Assembly (NCBI GenBank): GCA_019637645.1
Contig: JAHBVH010000091.1
Coordinates: forward strand, 1-32,529
From: Caldilineaceae bacterium
GTDB lineage: Bacteria; Chloroflexota; Anaerolineae; Caldilineales; Caldilineaceae
Direction: 5' to 3'
DNA length: 32,529 nucleotides
Made by a program: the position numbers and the translations under genes. The notes under the pieces were generated by a model. That model was not told the origin of the DNA. It was given only the letters and a program-made list of their open reading frames with translations, and did not search any database. Position 1 is the first letter of the stretch; the number at the start of each line of letters is the position of its first letter. Positions 17,468 to 25,969 of the stretch are shown here, piece by piece.

Positions 17468-17482
17468 CAATCAACTGACGTA

Positions 17483-20400
17483 TCACCAGCATCGTTGCCG
17501 CAAACGATAGCGATCAATCGCGCCCATGATTCCAAGCAGGAATAATACCCCAAACACGCCGCCGACACGATACCCATCGAGTTCGCCCAAAGCAACTCCT
17601 GTTTCCGGCAGTTGACCAGGGTTCACCTGTGGCGAGGCCGTTGCCATAGGTGCCATGGCTTGCGTTTGGGTGACAACGGCAATCATGCCATTGATCTGTT
17701 GGGCCATCGTTGTCAACGCCAATAATTGGGTATGAGCCACAGTCAGCGTCACTGGCAGGGCCGTTGTAAGCGCGGCGTTGTCGGTCACAGTCATGCTCGT
17801 TGTCACAGTCATGCTCGTTGTCATAGTCGCGGTATCGGTAACAGTGGCGACAGGGGTAACGGCAGCCGTGGCCGTCATTGTGGCCGTCGTAGTGACTATC
17901 GCTGTGGCCGTCACTGTTGACCGCTGACCACGGGTAGTGGTGCGCGTAGGTGCTACTGTCTTTGTAGCCGTCTTGATGGCCGTTTTGGTCGGAGTTGCGG
18001 ATTGTGTCTCGGTGGCCGTTGCGGTTTGGATCGGCACTAACGTAGCCGTGCGACTCGCCGTGGCCGTTTGGGTCGGCTCTAGAGTGGCGGCTACCGTCAT
18101 GGTTTCAGTCGCGGTTGCCGTTGGTGCAGGGGTTGCCGTCCGCGTCGCCGTCCGGGTTGGTTCTGGCGTCGCTGTTTCGGTGGGTGCCTCCGTTGCCGTC
18201 GCGGTAGCCGTTACCGTGGGCGTAGGCACGGGCGTCGCGGTATGCGTTGGCACGGGGGTATCGGTTGGTGTCGGCGTTGGTGCCAACACAATGAGATAGC
18301 CAGCCAAGCTGCCTTCGCCGCTCCTCCCCTGGGCGTCGATCACGGTGCAGGTAATATATTGCAGGCCAGCGCCGGAAAAGTGGACAAGGGCCTCAAAATG
18401 CCCCTTTGCATCCGCCACAACTTGAGCCACTGCGGTTCCGCCTGCCGCCACTTGGATCGTTGCATCCGGTCCGGCCTGGCCGGTGATCAATAGCGGCTCC
18501 CCCACCACAAGTTGGGTGGTTGCCAGCGTACATTGGGGGATAAACGGCGTATTTGTAACGGTAGCCATTGCTGTCCAAGTCGCAGTGACAGTGGTGGTTG
18601 GGATCGGTGTTGACGATGGCGTGCTGGTGGCCGTTGGGGTTGGGGTTGGGCTCGGTATCAACGTTGCGGTTGGCGTCGCGCTGGGCATCATGGTGGCCGT
18701 TGCCGTTGGGGTTGGGCTCGGTGTCAACGTCGCGGTTGGGCTAGGCGTCAGCGTAGCCGTGGAGGTGGGGATGGCAGTCGATGTGGGCGTTACCGTTGGC
18801 GTACTCGTGGGCTGGGGGCGCACAAAAATATAAGAGAGCAGGCGCGCGGGCTGGGTCTGGTCGACCGCCCGGCAAGTAATATATTGAATACCAGGGGTGG
18901 CAAAGGTCAAGGTATAGGTGAAGGTACCTTGGTCGTTAATGGTTGTTGTCGTCAACAAGTGTTCACCAACCAGAATTTCCACATTGGTCCCTGCCACACC
19001 GCTGCCTTCAATCAGAACAGGTTCACCGACCACTTGTTGTGGCTCTGCCACCAAACAGGCAGGGGGGATTGTGGTAGCGGTTGCTGTAACCGTCGCAGTA
19101 GGCGTCACGGTAGGCGTCACGGTAGACGTAGGTACAGGAGTAAATGTAGCGGTCACTGTCGCCGTTTGCGTAGCGCTCGGGATAGAAGTTGCCGTAGCGG
19201 ATGGTGTGGATGTCCATGTAGCGGTTGATGTGGCGGTTGATGTGGACGTTGGTGTCGCAGGTGGGGTGACAGTCGCGGTTGGGCTTGGCGCAGTGGTAGC
19301 TGTGGCTGTAGCTGTCGATGTACGGCTGGCGGTTGGCGTGGCCGTGGGAACAGGCGTGCTTGTAGGTGTCGGGGTTGCGGTCGCTGTGGCCGTTGGTGGT
19401 GCCGTCGCGGTGACTGTCACCGTGTGGGTGGCAGTTTGGGTTGGCACGGGCGTGGCGGTGGGTGCTGGATTGACAATCAGATAGCCCAACGTAGTACCCA
19501 TGACTGGCTGCCCCAGGGGATCCAAGGCCCGCACACTCAGGTATTGCACACCAGGAGTGGCAAATTTCAAGGCAAAGGTATAGATACCAGCGGCGTTCAC
19601 TGCGGTGGTTGTGATCGCCGTTCCTCCCACGATCAGTTCGATAGTTTCGCCTGGCAGCCCTTGACCAGTAACAGTCAGCGCTTCGCCCACTTGGAGAAGT
19701 GGCTTACTCAAGGTAAAGGAAGGAGCCACGCGGGTAGCCGTGGCGGTTGGGGGCACAGTCGCCGTGTTTGTCGCCGTATGTGTCGCCGTATGTGTCACGA
19801 TGGCCGTTGGCGGTTGGGTGGGTGCCACTGTGGCAGTCTCAGTGGCAGTCTCAGGGACAGTCTCAGTAGCCGTCGGCACAGGGGTCTCGGTTGGCGAATC
19901 GGTTGGCGAATGGGTGGGTGAAGCCGTGACGGTCACGGTCTGCGTATCGGTGGGTGCAGGGGTGTTCGTAGCGGTCGGTTGGGCAGTGTCCGTAGGTACG
20001 ACGGTAGCAGTGGCTGTTGATTCAGATGTATTCGTAGCGGTTGGCGCGGCTGAATTGGTGACGGTTGGGTCGGGCAAGGCCACACTCATCGTCACAACGG
20101 TGGCAGCCGTCACCGCGGTGGACGCCGTTACCGTAGCCGTTACACTGACAGGAACAGCTGCCGTCACGGGCACGGTCACAACGGTCACGGTCATGGTTAC
20201 CGGGGCTGTTGCGACGGTAGCCGACGCGGTTGGCCGGGCGGTTGCGGTATCGGTGGCCGTTGGTGCTGGCGTGGCTGTATTCGCTACGGTCGGCGTAGTC
20301 GTTATGGTTTCGGTCGCGGTTGATGTCGCGGTGTTGGTCTCTGTGGGTGTCGAAGTCGCCGTTTCGGTCGCGGTTTCAGTCGGTGTCGCGGTTGCTGTTT

Positions 20401-21910
20401 CGGTGGCCGTGGCGGTTACGGTGGGCGTGGCGGTTGGCAACGGATTGACGACCACATAGGCAAAGGTACGACCGACCACAACTGCGCCCGCCTCGTCAAC
20501 GGCGCGTACGCCAATGTACTGAATGCCAGGTGAGGCAAATTGTAGGGCGAAGCCATAACGGCCCGTGGACGGGACAACCGTACTGGTCATAACATTGCCA
20601 CCCACAATCAACTCAATCACTTCACCGGGTGTCCCTTGGCCGTGGAGCTGAACGGTCTCACCAACCAGGGGGGCGCTCTGCGAGAGGGTAAAGGCGGGTG
20701 GGATGCGCGTCGCCGTGGCTGTGACGGTTGGCGCGGGCAAGGCCGTAGCCGTTGGGATGATCGCCGGTACGGCGACCGCGACCTTCCAAGGGGCGAGGGC
20801 GGCAATGGTTGAGCCGTCGCTAACAATCGACTGGACATTGATCGTATAATTCCCTGGCTCGGCCAAGGCGGTGTTCACTTGCCAAGTTCCATCGGCTTTG
20901 ATCATGGTACTGGCAATCACTTGTTGATCCAGCAACACTTGTAAAAGCGCACCGGCTTGGCCGTTCCCGGTCAAGGTAACGGTGCCGGTTGGGGCCTCAC
21001 TGGCAAAGAGCAGATCCACCAAAGCCGGTGGGATCGGGGTTGGTGGATTCACGGGCAGCGGCGTTGCGGTCGGTGCAGCCGTCGGCAAGGGGGTTGGCGT
21101 AGGTAATGCCAAGACGACAGCATTCATCGGTATGGTTACCGCGGCTTGCTCACCAGTTGGCAATAAAGCATTTACCCCAATTTCATACGCAGTGGGGTCT
21201 TCCAACTGGGTTACCATCGACCAAGTCCCTGTACTATCGACCGTGGTTGTATTGATCACACTTTGGTTCGCCATTAGTTGGGCAACGACCGCGGGCTGCC
21301 CTACCCCCTTCATCCGCACAACACTGCGCTGGTCGGCAAAGTCAAAGACCAATGCCTCTACCACCAAAGGGGGAAGCGGCGTTGGCGTGGCGGTCAACGT
21401 CGGCCAGGGCGTATCGGTGGGCGTGGGCGTATCTGGTTCGACGAGCGTCGGCGTGGCCGTTGGCACGGTAATTGACAACGTGACAGGCTGGGCTGCGGCC
21501 AGCACATTGCCCGCGGCGTCCAGAGTTTGCACCAACAACGCATAGGTACCACTAGCCGGAAAGGTGATCTCCGTGCGCCACTGACCTTCAGGATCAGCGG
21601 TAACCGTGGCAATCGCTTCGCCATTGCGCAAGAGCTGAATCGGTGCATTGGGCGCGCCAGCCCCCACGACCATCAGCTGCTGGGCCACTAATGGTCGCGC
21701 GCCAAGGGGAGAGATGATCATTGGCCGTAGGACAGCCAGATCAAAGGTATAGGTGGGCACGGGCGTCACAATCGCGGCCAACCCATTGTCCAAATTTTGA
21801 CACCCACGTAGCGCCAGAAAAAAGATAAAGAAGAGCATTAGGGCAAGCAGTGTGATGAATTTCGCAAGATCAAACCGCTGGATTGCGTTGGGTGCTTTGG
21901 GACTGGGCAT
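17483..21910 (-). CDS. Giant surface protein with Ig-like modules, Pro/Thr-rich linkers and LPETG anchor
   Basis: 1475 residues. The N-terminus has a membrane/signal segment (~18-34) and a nearby cysteine (Cys37), which is not a good lipobox. Seven beta-rich Ig-like modules follow at about 57-150, 183-267, 297-380, 405-490, 728-808, 948-1027 and 1123-1205. Modules 4 to 7 share a VGE...GQG/GSG...LIVGG core and an ATPGIQYI segment. Between them are linkers of PTATPT type; those at ~491-728 and ~1206-1433 exceed 200 residues. The end has LPETG (1434-1438), a hydrophobic stretch and a basic tail, the layout of a sortase signal. Likely a cell-wall or envelope stalk; ligand unknown. AGGTGG lies 8 bases before the ATG, 3 bases after the upstream gene. 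Confidence 0.88.
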   Translation of the reverse strand: MPSPKAPNAIQRFDLAKFITLLALMLFFIFFLALRGCQNLDNGLAAIVTPVPTYTFDLAVLRPMIISPLGARPLVAQQLMVVGAGAPNAPIQLLRNGEAIATVTADPEGQWRTEITFPASGTYALLVQTLDAAGNVLAAAQPVTLSITVPTATPTLVEPDTPTPTDTPWPTLTATPTPLPPLVVEALVFDFADQRSVVRMKGVGQPAVVAQLMANQSVINTTTVDSTGTWSMVTQLEDPTAYEIGVNALLPTGEQAAVTIPMNAVVLALPTPTPLPTAAPTATPLPVNPPTPIPPALVDLLFASEAPTGTVTLTGNGQAGALLQVLLDQQVIASTMIKADGTWQVNTALAEPGNYTINVQSIVSDGSTIAALAPWKVAVAVPAIIPTATALPAPTVTATATRIPPAFTLSQSAPLVGETVQLHGQGTPGEVIELIVGGNVMTSTVVPSTGRYGFALQFASPGIQYIGVRAVDEAGAVVVGRTFAYVVVNPLPTATPTVTATATETATATPTETATETATSTPTETNTATSTATETITTTPTVANTATPAPTATDTATARPTASATVATAPVTMTVTVVTVPVTAAVPVSVTATVTASTAVTAATVVTMSVALPDPTVTNSAAPTATNTSESTATATVVPTDTAQPTATNTPAPTDTQTVTVTASPTHSPTDSPTETPVPTATETVPETATETATVAPTQPPTAIVTHTATHTATNTATVPPTATATRVAPSFTLSKPLLQVGEALTVTGQGLPGETIELIVGGTAITTTAVNAAGIYTFALKFATPGVQYLSVRALDPLGQPVMGTTLGYLIVNPAPTATPVPTQTATHTVTVTATAPPTATATATPTPTSTPVPTATPTASRTSTATATATTAPSPTATVTPPATPTSTSTATSTATWTSTPSATATSIPSATQTATVTATFTPVPTSTVTPTVTPTATVTATATTIPPACLVAEPQQVVGEPVLIEGSGVAGTNVEILVGEHLLTTTTINDQGTFTYTLTFATPGIQYITCRAVDQTQPARLLSYIFVRPQPTSTPTVTPTSTAIPTSTATLTPSPTATLTPSPTPTATATMMPSATPTATLIPSPTPTPTATSTPSSTPIPTTTVTATWTAMATVTNTPFIPQCTLATTQLVVGEPLLITGQAGPDATIQVAAGGTAVAQVVADAKGHFEALVHFSGAGLQYITCTVIDAQGRSGEGSLAGYLIVLAPTPTPTDTPVPTHTATPVPTPTVTATATATEAPTETATPEPTRTATRTATPAPTATATETMTVAATLEPTQTATASRTATLVPIQTATATETQSATPTKTAIKTATKTVAPTRTTTRGQRSTVTATAIVTTTATMTATAAVTPVATVTDTATMTTSMTVTTSMTVTDNAALTTALPVTLTVAHTQLLALTTMAQQINGMIAVVTQTQAMAPMATASPQVNPGQLPETGVALGELDGYRVGGVFGVLFLLGIMGAIDRYRLRQRCW

Positions 21911-21913
21911 AGA

Positions 21914-22327
21914 TCAGCCACCTTTTCGGGATTTCTGGGCTAGGGTACGCGCCTGATCAATCCAGGCGGCATAGTCCAGGGATTGCCATTCTTGGGGTTG
22001 GATGATTTCGTGTAAACGCTCGGTTGAGAGTTGGCTCAACTGCGCAAAGGTGTAGATGCCCGCTTCGTGGAGGCGCTTGGCAAAGACCTGACCAATCCCC
22101 TGAATATCTTGGAGATGATCGGTAGTTGTACTTGCGGGAGATGGGGTGGGAGCAAGCTGGGATTGGAGCCGGTTAATTTCTAGGCGGGCACTTTCTAATT
22201 CACGGCGTAGACGGCTTTCTTCATCCAGCGCGGGTTGTGCTTCGCTCCGCCAGAAACGCCAGTCGATCACCCACTCGACCACCCAGCCAATAATCAAGCC
22301 AGCAAAGAGACCAAGCCAAAAAATCAT
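21914..22327 (-). CDS. Small membrane protein with coiled coil and helix-hairpin-helix domain
   Basis: From the ATG at 22327 (GGGGG 5 bases upstream) it has 137 residues. Residues 2-22 form one membrane helix (FWLGLFAGLIIGWVV), 36-58 a charged coiled coil, 59-70 a Pro/Ser/Thr linker, and 71-110 a helix-hairpin-helix module (LQDIQGIGQVFAKRLHEAGI, then LSTERLHEII). Such modules are common as tethered protein or DNA-binding units in Chloroflexota and cyanobacteria. Only 3 bases separate it from the giant surface gene, so the two are probably co-expressed. Function not known. The open frame runs upstream to 22510 but that part is unlike protein. Confidence 0.8.
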   Translation of the reverse strand: MIFWLGLFAGLIIGWVVEWVIDWRFWRSEAQPALDEESRLRRELESARLEINRLQSQLAPTPSPASTTTDHLQDIQGIGQVFAKRLHEAGIYTFAQLSQLSTERLHEIIQPQEWQSLDYAAWIDQARTLAQKSRKGG

Positions 22328-22500
22328 GTGAACCCCCAATCCCCTAAAATGTAGATTCCTGAATAGCGTTGTGTTGAAGCGATGGTATACGCTGGCTGAT
22401 CGGTTATACTTTACGCAGAGCAGCCTGGATAAGCGGTTTCTGGAAAGTACTGGAAGAAGAACTAGGCTTGGGTTGCAAACCAATTTGCCCCTATGCTTAG

Positions 22501-22529
22501 GTTGTACCACAGACAGCTCGTTTGGTCAA
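22501..22529 (-). promoter_or_regulatory. Possible promoter for the HHH/giant surface protein unit
   Basis: On the minus strand TTGACC (22529-22524) and TACAAC (22506-22501) are 17 bases apart. The -10 is imperfect, and the predicted leader is about 165 bases. Confidence 0.4.
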
Positions 22530-22737
22530 TCTGCTTTTATCTGAAACAGCAATTCTATTTTTACGGATTGATCTATTGCGTTTACAATGAGCGGTGGTAG
22601 TGCAGCCGCATTGGTAGGCGCTACGCGATCCTAGCGTTGACAGGCTTTCAAAACCGGCCACGGCAGAGAAGCTGTTGCAAAAGGTGGTTGACTCGTCCAC
22701 ACCTGACCGGTTTTGATGAAGGGTAAAAATTCATAGA

Positions 22738-22812
22738 AGTTACGCAGTTGGTTGGGTAATAGAGACCTGACCGGTTTTCCAAACCTGTCAGGTCTAGCCC
22801 AAGTGCGTAACT
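22738..22812. repeat. MITE-like palindromic element, copy 1
   Basis: Ends are inverted AGTTACGCA (22738-22746) and TGCGTAACT (22804-22812). Inside is a 15-bp stem with one mismatch, AGACCTGACCGGTTT (22763-22777) against AAACCTGTCAGGTCT (22781-22795). It matches copy 2 at 24379-24454 at nearly every base, including the TTGGTTGGGTAAT between end and stem. No ORF. A small non-autonomous mobile element or REP-like sequence is likely. Confidence 0.8.
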
Positions 22813-22903
22813 CCTAATTCAATTTGGTAAAGGCTGAAGCGCCCCAAGCTGATTGACAGAGGAGTCCGCCCAAACGGGAACCCCAAGAGAAGAGGGAGAG
22901 GCG

Positions 22904-23311
22904 ATGACGACAGAGGAACCGGCAAAAACGCACATTTTCAAGTTTAGCGCCACTGGCGAAGCAGCAGTGGGCTTTTTGGGCGCGGACCAGGTGATCTACA
23001 AAGTGCGCTGGGGCGAAGGCGTCCCCGCTGGCCGCGTCGATGATGAGGGTTACATCTTTCGGAAAACGGCGTATGATGAACGCGAAGTAGGCCGGTTTAC
23101 CCCCACCGGGCAAGTCTACAGTCATGGCCTCTTGGAAGGAGGCGCACTCGGTTGGGTTGATCCCGATGGCGTGGTGGTTCAAGGGGGGCTGATTCTAGGC
23201 GAAGAGGAGGTGGGTCGGGTAGAAGGCCCTAGCCCCGCCGCCGCGGCCGCGGCACTCCTCTTGATCTTTCTCCCCGATGATGCCGAAGCCAATAAACGGA
23301 TGGCGCGCTAA
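22904..23311 (+). CDS. Small acidic protein with ~20-residue repeats
   Basis: From the ATG at 22904 (GGGAGAGG upstream) it has 135 residues. The core is about three and a half copies of a ~20-residue unit beginning [A/V/L]-G-R/W and containing a central Gly: AGRVDDEGYIFRK, VGRFTPTGQVYSH, LGWVDPDGVVVQG and VGRVEG. This looks like a small beta-propeller or 4-fold beta-flower type fold, but that is a guess from the pattern. A Pro/Ala tract (PSPAAAAAALLLIFL) follows, then a short basic end. No signal peptide. Flanked on both sides by palindromic repeats. Function unknown. Confidence 0.75.
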   Translation: MTTEEPAKTHIFKFSATGEAAVGFLGADQVIYKVRWGEGVPAGRVDDEGYIFRKTAYDEREVGRFTPTGQVYSHGLLEGGALGWVDPDGVVVQGGLILGEEEVGRVEGPSPAAAAAALLLIFLPDDAEANKRMAR

Positions 23312-23338
23312 GCGGCTGTTTAACAAACTATGCTATTC

Positions 23339-23385
23339 ACCTGACAGGTTTTTCAAACCTGTCAGGTCAGGTCTAACTGCGTAAC
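23339..23385. repeat. Palindrome of the CCTGACAGG family
   Basis: A perfect 13-bp stem, ACCTGACAGGTTT (23339-23351) with AAACCTGTCAGGT (23355-23367), and a 3-base loop. TGCGTAAC (from 23378) follows, the right end of the larger element; the left end is missing. It lies 28 bases after the small repeat protein and may terminate it. Confidence 0.75.
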
Positions 23386-23424
23386 CCCTAGACATTGAGA
23401 ACTTATGAAGAATGGAACCGACTG

Positions 23425-24288
23425 ATGCCGGTGATTGAAACACCCCGTTTACGCTTTCATTATCGCGAGCAAGGGGATGGGGATGGGTTGCCGCTCCTCT
23501 TGGTGCATGGCAGCTTTGGCAGTAGCCGTTGGTGGAAACCGCTCTTGGCGGTTCTGCCGCCAGAAATCCATGCCATCGCGCTGGACTTGCGCGGCTGCGG
23601 CCAAAGTGACAAGCCCGCCGCGGGCTACTCCATTGAGGAACAGGCCACGGATCTGGCCGCCTTTGTCGATGCGATTGGCTGGGATGATTTTGATTTGGTG
23701 GGCCATGCCAGCGGCGCGGCCATTGCCATTGAATTTACGCTCAACCGTCCGAATGTAGTGCATACCTTGGCCTTGGTCGATCCAGCACCGATCGAGGGTG
23801 TCTTTACCCCGTTGGAAGTTATTTTGGTCCTAGAACAGCTCAAGACCGATGCGGATCTACTACGCCAAGCGCTCGCTTCCCTGATGCCAACCTATCTAGG
23901 CGATGCGCCCAGCCAAGCAGCCTTTTTTGCCGCCCTGGTGGCCGATGCCCAGCAGATGGCCCCCGCGGCCTTTACCGCCGTAGCGGAAAGCCTGAACCAG
24001 TGGAATCGGTTTAGCGAGGCCAAGGCGCTCACGTTGCCAACCCTGCTTATTTGGGGTGATCAAGATCATCTGGTTTCGCGCGATGCCATGACGCGCAGCT
24101 TGATCGCCATCCCAGGGGCCAACAATCTAGAGGTCCTGCGCAATGTCGGTCATTCGCCTATGATCGAAGCCCCCGTCGCCTTGGCCGAACGCCTCATCGA
24201 CTTTATTACCGAAGATTATGCCGAGTTTGCCGAAGTGCGCGATCTAGCCGAAGAACAGGCTAGTAAGTTAGGTGAAACACCAATCTAG
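23425..24288 (+). CDS. Alpha/beta-hydrolase fold protein with altered nucleophile elbow
   Basis: From the ATG at 23425 (weak GGAA upstream) it has 287 residues. [14 protein letters not shown] (25-38) is the oxyanion-hole region, [11 protein letters not shown] the usual following loop. The nucleophile elbow, normally G-x-S-x-G, reads G93-H-A95-S-G97, so Ala replaces the expected Ser. The acid (Asp214 in GDQD) and histidine (His243 in [11 protein letters not shown]) are kept. Either Ser96 takes over or the protein is not a Ser hydrolase. A TTG at 23395 is an alternative start. Substrate unknown; it sits between two palindromic repeats, apart from the transporter operon. Confidence 0.88.
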   Translation: MPVIETPRLRFHYREQGDGDGLPLLLVHGSFGSSRWWKPLLAVLPPEIHAIALDLRGCGQSDKPAAGYSIEEQATDLAAFVDAIGWDDFDLVGHASGAAIAIEFTLNRPNVVHTLALVDPAPIEGVFTPLEVILVLEQLKTDADLLRQALASLMPTYLGDAPSQAAFFAALVADAQQMAPAAFTAVAESLNQWNRFSEAKALTLPTLLIWGDQDHLVSRDAMTRSLIAIPGANNLEVLRNVGHSPMIEAPVALAERLIDFITEDYAEFAEVRDLAEEQASKLGETPI

Positions 24289-24378
24289 CGTGGGCGCCTA
24301 GGGATTTACTACCTAGCCCCTTCTTCGCCTATAATAGTAAGAATAACCGATAATATTCACCCTCTCATCTTGAATAGA

Positions 24379-24454
24379 AGTTACGCAATTGGTTGGGTAA
24401 TTAGAGACCTGACAGGTTTTCCAAACCTGTCAGGTCTGGCCCAAATGCGTAACT
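24379..24454. repeat. MITE-like palindromic element, copy 2
   Basis: Inverted ends AGTTACGCA (24379-24387) and TGCGTAACT (24446-24454) enclose a perfect 15-bp stem, AGACCTGACAGGTTT (24405-24419) and AAACCTGTCAGGTCT (24423-24437), loop TCC. It is nearly identical to the copy at 22738-22812, including flanking TAGA before and CCTAA after. Confidence 0.85.
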
Positions 24455-24552
24455 CCTAACACAAGAACGATTGGGCGACTTGGCAGGGGTTTATCTATCG
24501 GTAGTTGTCTCATAATCATTCTTCTCGTTTTACCCTTCAGAAGGAGAACATT

Positions 24553-25863
24553 ATGTCTTACTCTAAGTTTTCGCGACGTCAGTTCTTGCAAAGTTCCGCA
24601 GCGCTCATGGGCGTTGCGACGTTAGCCGCCTGTGCGGTTCCCGGCGCGGCCCCAGGGGCCAGCAGTGGTGGAGAAGCAGCACCCTCCGCTGCCGGAGAAA
24701 CGGTTCTCTTCTGGAAGCCGCCCCACAGCCCACGTGAAGCCGAACTCTGGCAACCGTTGCTCGAAAAGTTCCAGACGGAAAACGCGGGCATTACGGTAGA
24801 GCATCAAGTTGTGCCTTGGGACAGTGTCGATCAACAGTTTACCGCCGCCTTTGCGGGTGGTTCTCCGCCGGATATCTTCTACCTCCCCGACGAATGGTAC
24901 CCCAAATATGTTAACCAGGATCAGATTGCCGATCTAACCGATCTTATCGGCGATTGGAAGGCCAATTACACCACAGCTGGCTGGACTGGTGCCACCTACA
25001 AAGGCAGCACTTGGGGTGCGCCCTTCCTCGGTGTGGCCCAAGGCTGGGTTTTGAACATGAACCTCTTTAACGAAAAAGGCGTCGCCATTCCCACCACTTG
25101 GGAAGAGTTCCGCGCCGCGGCCCAAGCCCTGACCGACACCGACGCCGGTGTCTATGGCATTGTGGTTGATTCTGGGGCAACCAACTGGACGACCATGATC
25201 CCCTTGCTGGCCGCTGGCGGCACCAAGTTGCTCAGTGACGACCTGCTTTCGGTCACGGCGGATAGCGAAGGCGGGATTGCGGCCTTTAACTTACTGCTCG
25301 AAGAGATCGCGTGGAATGACAAATCTAGCACGCCCGTCGGCTTTACCGACGATCAATTGCGCAGCTTGATGTTAGATGGCAAGATTGCCATGCGTTGGCA
25401 AGAGACCTCGAGCATCAAGGCGGTCTGGCGCACCGAAGCCCCAGACATTGAACTCGCCACGATCCCCATGTTGAAGCTAACCGACGATGGCACCAACGCC
25501 AGTTGGGCCAATATCGGCTTTATGTTCATGGCCGAGCAATCCAAGGATAAAGCCGGTGCATTCAAATTGTTGGAGTATCTCTCCACCGATGAGATCCAAG
25601 TCGAATATGTCCAAAAGGGAGTCGATCTGCTCCCGCTGAAGGCTGGCATTGCGCCGCTGCCGGATGTTGATCCCATTGTGGCCGAAATGGTCTCTTGGCT
25701 CGGCGAAGGCTGGGGGGTTGGTACCCAGATCAGCATCCACTGGCGTGAGGCAACTACCTCCTTGGTCCAAGAAGCGCAAGCCGTTCTGGCTGGCACGAAG
25801 ACAGCAGCCCAAGCCCTTGCCGATGTCAACGCCACTGTTGCCCCGGTTCTAGATGGGGAATAG
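24553..25863 (+). CDS. ABC transporter sugar-binding lipoprotein
   Basis: Extracellular solute-binding protein of family 1. From the ATG at 24553 (AAGGAG 7 bases upstream) it has 436 residues. The N-terminus has twin arginines (SRRQFLQSSAALMG, Arg8-Arg9) and a lipobox LAAC with Cys27, so Tat export and lipid anchoring are likely. A Gly/Ser/Ala linker follows, then ETVLFWKPPHSPREAELWQP, FAGGSPPDIFYLPDEW and later WGAPFLGVAQGWVLNMNLF and AFKLLEYLSTDE, typical of carbohydrate-binding members. First gene of a probable six-gene unit. The sugar cannot be told from sequence. Confidence 0.92.
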   Translation: MSYSKFSRRQFLQSSAALMGVATLAACAVPGAAPGASSGGEAAPSAAGETVLFWKPPHSPREAELWQPLLEKFQTENAGITVEHQVVPWDSVDQQFTAAFAGGSPPDIFYLPDEWYPKYVNQDQIADLTDLIGDWKANYTTAGWTGATYKGSTWGAPFLGVAQGWVLNMNLFNEKGVAIPTTWEEFRAAAQALTDTDAGVYGIVVDSGATNWTTMIPLLAAGGTKLLSDDLLSVTADSEGGIAAFNLLLEEIAWNDKSSTPVGFTDDQLRSLMLDGKIAMRWQETSSIKAVWRTEAPDIELATIPMLKLTDDGTNASWANIGFMFMAEQSKDKAGAFKLLEYLSTDEIQVEYVQKGVDLLPLKAGIAPLPDVDPIVAEMVSWLGEGWGVGTQISIHWREATTSLVQEAQAVLAGTKTAAQALADVNATVAPVLDGE

Positions 25864-25899
25864 GCAATCAGCCACCAACGCCTAGCCACGATTTAGAAA

Positions 25900-25932
25900 A
25901 GAGCTGTCAGGTTTTCAAACCCTGACAGCTCT
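25900..25932 (+). repeat. Palindrome between binding-protein and permease genes
   Basis: A 12-bp stem, AGAGCTGTCAGG (25900-25911) with CCTGACAGCTCT (25921-25932), loop of 9. It belongs to the CCTGACAGG family. At this position it could lower read-through so that the binding protein outnumbers the permeases. Confidence 0.75.
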
Positions 25933-25969
25933 GCTGATGCCGATTGGTTCTTTGGGAGGAGAAGTTGTT

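Larger units (their letters stand above)
22328..22903. other. 576-base gene-free region with a promoter and repeats
   Basis: Divergent intergenic region. It holds a candidate minus-strand promoter at 22501-22529, one degraded palindrome half (AGCGTTGACAGG, 22633-22644) facing a CCTGACCGGTTTT half at 22702-22714, and one full palindromic element at 22738-22812. I see no gene, tRNA or recognisable riboswitch in the rest. Confidence 0.6.

Noticed and set aside
17937..18299. 120-codon plus-strand Val/Ala frame
   Set aside because: Same antisense effect of the linker repeats; no ribosome site or domain.
17640..20450. Repetitive DNA that could be taken for a CRISPR array
   Set aside because: Units are degenerate, very short and in frame with Thr/Pro codons; no regular spacers.
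19740..20459. 239-codon plus-strand frame rich in Val and Ala
   Set aside because: It is the antisense of the Thr/Pro-rich linker of the giant surface gene; low-complexity repeats keep the frame open.
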